In this document: positions 60,731 through 64,000 of the stretch, one piece after another
Layout: the number at the start of each line of letters is the position of its first letter
Numbering within the stretch: the stretch's first letter is position 1
From: RHLJ01 sp965247355
GTDB taxonomy: Bacteria; Bacteroidota; Rhodothermia; Balneolales; Balneolaceae
Direction: 5' to 3'
Assembly: GCA_965247355.1 (NCBI GenBank)
Contig: OZ252011.1
Span: forward strand, 1,922,001-1,986,000
Length of the DNA stretch: 64,000 nt
Position numbers and translations under genes: made by a program
Notes under the pieces: model-generated
Databases searched by the model: none
Seen by the model: the letters and a program-made list of their open reading frames with translations, nothing else
What the model was told of the DNA's origin: nothing

Positions 60731-61667
60731 AAAAGAAAGTGTCATTGCGAAGAATCAAGCGAAGCAGATTCTGAAGCAATCCCGAAGTAAAGATTTAAAT
60801 TCAGGAGATTGGTTCGTAGATCATAAAAAAAGTTCTTTATTAAGCTTCCGTCTTCTCGCAGGTACAGCCTTTATTGTAGTATTACTTTTAAATTTTGCTA
60901 TTCCGATTTCTGCCCAGAATTTAGATTTCCTACCTGATCGCCCTTCCGGTATGGTTAATGATTATGCCGACATGCTTACCTCCAGCGAAGAGCAGCGGCT
61001 GGAACGTAAGTTGATTAATTACCGGGATACTACTACCAACGTAATTGCTATAGCAACTCTTGAAAGTCTTGAGGGAAATTCCATCGAAGAAGTTGCTTCT
61101 GAACTCTTCAACAACTGGCGTATGTGGGAAGGTGATCGCTACAATGGTGTTTTGATTCTCATTTCAGAAAGTGATCGCGCTATACGTATCGAGGTTGGGT
61201 ACGGACTTGAGGGAGCCATTACAGATGCAATGAGTAACAGGATCATCAATGATATCCTGGGACCAAATTTTAGAAGTCAGGATGTATATGGAGGATTAGA
61301 CAGAGCAACCTCTGCGATGATACAGCTTGCTTCCGGAGAGTTTGAAGGTACACCAGAGGGTTTAAGTAGAAGTAATGGTGATGGAGGTTTTCCAATCGAT
61401 GTGGTTATCATCATTATTATAATCATCATTTTTATTGTAACGAAAGGCGGTCGTGGAGGAAGAGGCAATCGTCGAAGAACTTTCGGTCCTGAGGATGTGG
61501 TCGAAGCTCTATTCTGGAGTCAGGTTTTTGGCGGTGGAAGAAGCCGCGGAGGCGGAAGTTCCTGGGGAGGTGGAGGATTCGGTTCCGGCGGGGGTGGCGG
61601 ATTCGGAGGATTTTCAGGTGGTGGCGGATTTGGTTCAGGTGGTGGAGGCGCCAGCGGAGGCTGGTGA
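60720..61667 (+). CDS. TPM-domain protein with glycine-rich tail
   Basis: 315 residues from the ATG at 60720 (MQNKKESVIAKNQ), preceded by GGGGAAAGG and overlapping the upstream gene by 11 bases. An earlier in-frame ATG at 60693 is less likely because it lies deeper inside the upstream gene. The first 40 residues are charged and partly encoded by a repeat (60741-60786). The export helix (RLLAGTAFIVVLLLNFAIPISAQ) comes next, then a TPM domain (about 65-205: LPDRPSGMVNDYADML to GYGLEGAITDAM). A membrane helix (VVIIIIIIIIFIV) and a Gly/Ser-rich C-terminus ending GGGGASGGW follow. This is the YgcG-type partner of LemA. Confidence 0.85.
   Translation: MQNKKESVIAKNQAKQILKQSRSKDLNSGDWFVDHKKSSLLSFRLLAGTAFIVVLLLNFAIPISAQNLDFLPDRPSGMVNDYADMLTSSEEQRLERKLINYRDTTTNVIAIATLESLEGNSIEEVASELFNNWRMWEGDRYNGVLILISESDRAIRIEVGYGLEGAITDAMSNRIINDILGPNFRSQDVYGGLDRATSAMIQLASGEFEGTPEGLSRSNGDGGFPIDVVIIIIIIIIFIVTKGGRGGRGNRRRTFGPEDVVEALFWSQVFGGGRSRGGGSSWGGGGFGSGGGGGFGGFSGGGGFGSGGGGASGGW
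60741..60786. repeat. Type 4 repeat lying inside the TPM-protein coding sequence
   Basis: GTCATTGCGAAGAATCAAGCGAAGCAG followed by GAAGCAATCCCGAAG. It shares GCGA, AAGCGAAGCA and GAAGCAATC with the intergenic copy at 60199. Here it is translated in frame (about residues 8-23 of the protein). Confidence 0.6.
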
Positions 61668-61668
61668 G

Positions 61669-61703
61669 AAAAAAGCCCCGGAGTTGACCAATCTCCGGGG
61701 CTT
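61669..61703 (-). terminator. Terminator of the acyl-CoA dehydrogenase gene
   Basis: On the minus strand AAGCCCCGGAG pairs with CTCCGGGGCTT (11 bp) and is followed by six T. It also lies right after the TPM gene stop on the + strand, where no T run follows. Confidence 0.85.
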
Positions 61704-61732
61704 AGACATGTTAACTCGAACTACCAATAATT

Positions 61733-64000
61733 TTAAACCTGTTCAGCGACCTCCTCGGTGGGTAATCCTTTCCCCTTCGGAGCCCTTGTCGTTTCGTTCA
61801 TGTATTCTTCCTGTGTGAATTCATCCACCTGAATGGCATCGTATCGGGCATCCTCAGCTTTTCTGGCTAAATCGGCTTCTTCTTTTGTGATGACGCCCTT
61901 TTCTAAAGCCGGATCAATTAAATCAGGTACACGGGCCTTTGGAATTTCCCGCTTCTTCATCGCTATATACATTTTCTTATATACTGGCGCAGCTTCTGTA
62001 ATTAAGTTGAGCGTATGCTCGTATCTTCCTATAGCCTCGTTTGGATCTTTTGGAATGTACGTTCCTTCTGTTATGCGGTCGCGTTGTTCACCCACTGTTT
62101 GCATTGCTGAAGCAACTTTATGTCCCATATAATCTGATGGGTATGTTCCAATCGGATTCATTCGTGACCAAACCCCTGCTAATCGAAATACCCAGGTTAA
62201 ACCCGGTACTTTGATCTCACGCAGAATTCCTTCAAAAGCATCCTGTATTCTGTAGAAGATATAATCCATTGCCCATTTGAAATAAACTTCATCTTCTTTT
62301 CGTCTACCTTCAGCTTCGAATCTCCTTAAGGTCGCAGCTGCGAGATACATATGACTTAATACATCTGCATACCGACCTGCAATCTTCTCCTTCATTTTGA
62401 GCGCTCCGCCATAAGATCCTAGTGCGATATCCGCAAAAAACGCGAAAGAAGCAGAAGTCCATGCTAGCTTTTTAAAATATTTTGAGGCCGGTCCACTCAC
62501 CGGAGAACCAGCTAAACGACCTCGGGTTATACTCAACATAAATGCCCGTGCTTTATTTCTGCCAACATGACCAATATGCGCCCAGAAATTATCATCAAAG
62601 GCTTTAGCATCACCATCTGTTAGTGCCTTTATCTCATTTAGTGCATATGGATGACAGCGAATAGCACCTTGACCAAATATCATCAATGTTCTTGTGAGGA
62701 TGTTAGCCCCTTCAACTGTAATGGCAATAGGAAGGGAAACATAGCCATTGGCAAAAATATTTCGTGGACCACGTGAAATACCGGCTCCACCTACTATGTC
62801 CATTCCATCATTAATGATTTCACGCATCAACTCAGTGAAATTGTATTTCATTATCGCGGTAACTACTGCAGGTTTCGCCCCTTTATCAAGACCACCTGTT
62901 GTATATTTTCGTGCCGCTTCCATGAAATAAGTATATCCACCGATTCGGGCCATTGGCTCTTCAATCCCCTCAAACTTTCCGATGTTGAGCCCAAATTGCT
63001 TTCGGATCATGGCATATGCTCCAACAACTCTTGTGGCCATTTTTGCACCACCCAGACTTTGTGCAGGAAGTGAAATTCCACGCCCAACTGCCAGTGATTC
63101 CATCAACATTCTCCAGCCGTTTCCAGCACCTTCTTTACCACCAATAATTGCGTCAATTGGAACCACTACATCATTTCCATGAGTTGGACAGTTGTAGAAA
63201 GGAACTCCTAATGGATCATGACGCTTTCCTAGAACAACACCTTTTGTATCGGATGGAATTAATGCACATGTAATGCCTAAATCTTCCCCTTTTCCAAGTA
63301 AGTTCTCCGGATCACGAAGTTTGAAAGCCAATCCCAAGACAGTTGAAATTGCTGCTAAAGTGATATAGCGTTTATTCCAGTTCAGTTTGAGATACAGCTC
63401 TCCATCCTCACCTTTGAATACTTCACCGTGAGAAGTCATCCCTCCTGCATCAGAACCTGCATTTGGTTCAGTTAAAGCAAAACAAGGCATTTCAACACCG
63501 GCTGCCAGACGAGGCAGGTAATACTCTTTTTGTTCGTCGGTTCCATAATGCATCAATAATTCTGCAGGGCCTAAAGAGTTAGGAACCATAACAGTAGTAG
63601 CCAGCGGACCACATCGTGATCCCAACTTTGCTACAATCGCACTATGGGCAGTTGCGGAAAATTCATGCCCTCCAAACTTTTTTGGAATGATCAATCCAAA
63701 AAAGCCTTCTTTGCGCATGTATTCCCAGGCATCTTCATTGAAATCTTTCTTTACGAAAACATCCCAATCATTTACCATCCCGCAAAGCGCTTCCACCTGA
63801 TTGTCTAAAAAATCCTGTTCGTCTTTAGTTAACTCGGGATAGGGCTCTTCCAGAATTCGTTTGAAGTTTGGCTTTCCGGAAAAAAGCTCTCCTTCAACCC
63901 AAACAGTACCTGCATCAATGGCAGTTTGCTCGGTTTCTGAAATAGTGGGAAGAAAATTTAATACATCCAACAGTTTCATAATTGGAGCACTTAACAAGTT
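61733..64000 (-). CDS. fadE: FadE-like acyl-CoA dehydrogenase, N-terminus beyond the window
   Basis: A long acyl-CoA dehydrogenase for the first step of fatty acid beta-oxidation. The frame stays open to the window end. The visible LSAPIMKLLDVLNFLPTISETEQTAIDAGTVWVEG matches the middle of E. coli FadE's N-terminal region, so a membrane-helix part of some tens of residues is probably missing upstream. An ATG at 63977-63979 would be a possible internal start. Core: LTEPNAGSDAGGM (FAD/substrate), GISRGPRNIFANGYV, and a C-terminal FadE-type extension (FYRIQDAFEGILRE, EAIGRYEHTLNLITEA). Ends with a terminator. Confidence 0.88.
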   Translation of the reverse strand, partial: NLLSAPIMKLLDVLNFLPTISETEQTAIDAGTVWVEGELFSGKPNFKRILEEPYPELTKDEQDFLDNQVEALCGMVNDWDVFVKKDFNEDAWEYMRKEGFFGLIIPKKFGGHEFSATAHSAIVAKLGSRCGPLATTVMVPNSLGPAELLMHYGTDEQKEYYLPRLAAGVEMPCFALTEPNAGSDAGGMTSHGEVFKGEDGELYLKLNWNKRYITLAAISTVLGLAFKLRDPENLLGKGEDLGITCALIPSDTKGVVLGKRHDPLGVPFYNCPTHGNDVVVPIDAIIGGKEGAGNGWRMLMESLAVGRGISLPAQSLGGAKMATRVVGAYAMIRKQFGLNIGKFEGIEEPMARIGGYTYFMEAARKYTTGGLDKGAKPAVVTAIMKYNFTELMREIINDGMDIVGGAGISRGPRNIFANGYVSLPIAITVEGANILTRTLMIFGQGAIRCHPYALNEIKALTDGDAKAFDDNFWAHIGHVGRNKARAFMLSITRGRLAGSPVSGPASKYFKKLAWTSASFAFFADIALGSYGGALKMKEKIAGRYADVLSHMYLAAATLRRFEAEGRRKEDEVYFKWAMDYIFYRIQDAFEGILREIKVPGLTWVFRLAGVWSRMNPIGTYPSDYMGHKVASAMQTVGEQRDRITEGTYIPKDPNEAIGRYEHTLNLITEAAPVYKKMYIAMKKREIPKARVPDLIDPALEKGVITKEEADLARKAEDARYDAIQVDEFTQEEYMNETTRAPKGKGLPTEEVAEQV

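Noticed and set aside
61453..61818. Glu/Val/Ala-rich open frame over the Gly-rich tail of the TPM protein
   Set aside because: A frame-shifted reading of GGN codons, which is long by composition; it also runs over the terminator.

Overview
The window looks like chromosome from a member of the Bacteroidota/Balneolota assemblage, most likely a marine Balneolaceae-type bacterium. The basis is a SusC/SusD pair, a fused CcoNO cytochrome oxidase, a GWxTD-domain lipoprotein, a PorW/SprE-like TPR lipoprotein, DhnA-type FbaB aldolase, L-lysine 6-transaminase and moderately AT-rich DNA. This placement rests on gene content only. Most of the window is housekeeping DNA. No phage, insertion sequence with a transposase, or CRISPR array is visible.

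Layout. 1-6.4 kb: the N-terminal part of a glycosyltransferase, an SDR epimerase, a secreted Ig-like protein, mutY, an orphan AT-rich ORF, a TIGR02757 protein and rpsU. 6.4-20.6 kb: radA with a flippase-like membrane protein, fbaB, dusB, an S9 peptidase, serS, an Lrp regulator, a receiver-less sigma-54 activator coupled to an LptE-like lipoprotein, a TPR protein, an MBL hydrolase, L31 and a MoxR-like ATPase. 20.6-33.3 kb: pabB, pyrD, a PorW/SprE-like protein, pyk, a GWxTD lipoprotein and the SusC/SusD pair. 33.3-43.2 kb: initiator tRNA, rocD, a beta-propeller protein, lat, an SDR, a LolA-like protein with an alpha/beta hydrolase, and purL. 43.3-52.6 kb: a complete cbb3 oxidase locus (rrf2-ccoI-ccoS-ccoNO-ccoQ-ccoP-small Cys protein-ccoG-ccoH-TauE/SafE). 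It is led by an Fe-S-type Rrf2 regulator with an inverted repeat directly upstream. 52.7-57.8 kb: an SGNH protein and a 3-keto-sugar cluster (two Gfo/Idh/MocA oxidoreductases and a double DUF1080 lipoprotein). 57.9-58.8 kb: a two-gene AT-rich cassette made of a tiny basic protein and an NDT/TIR-like protein. This is the best candidate for an undescribed system. 58.8-64 kb: a YjjG-type HAD phosphatase, LemA, two TPM proteins and a FadE-like acyl-CoA dehydrogenase that runs off the window.

The most unusual pattern is a set of short dispersed intergenic repeats, at least twelve copies or remnants, with ends like GTCATCCTGAG...CTCAGAATGAC. Four copies keep GGAGG followed by exactly ten bases and ATG. 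One of these supplies the apparent ribosome-binding site and start codon of mutY. Another makes a five-codon micro-ORF ahead of the TauE/SafE gene. A second repeat type appears to have become coding sequence at the N-terminus of a TPM-domain protein. rpsU carries a near-complete extended Shine-Dalgarno sequence, which fits the autogenous bS21 control known in Bacteroidia.
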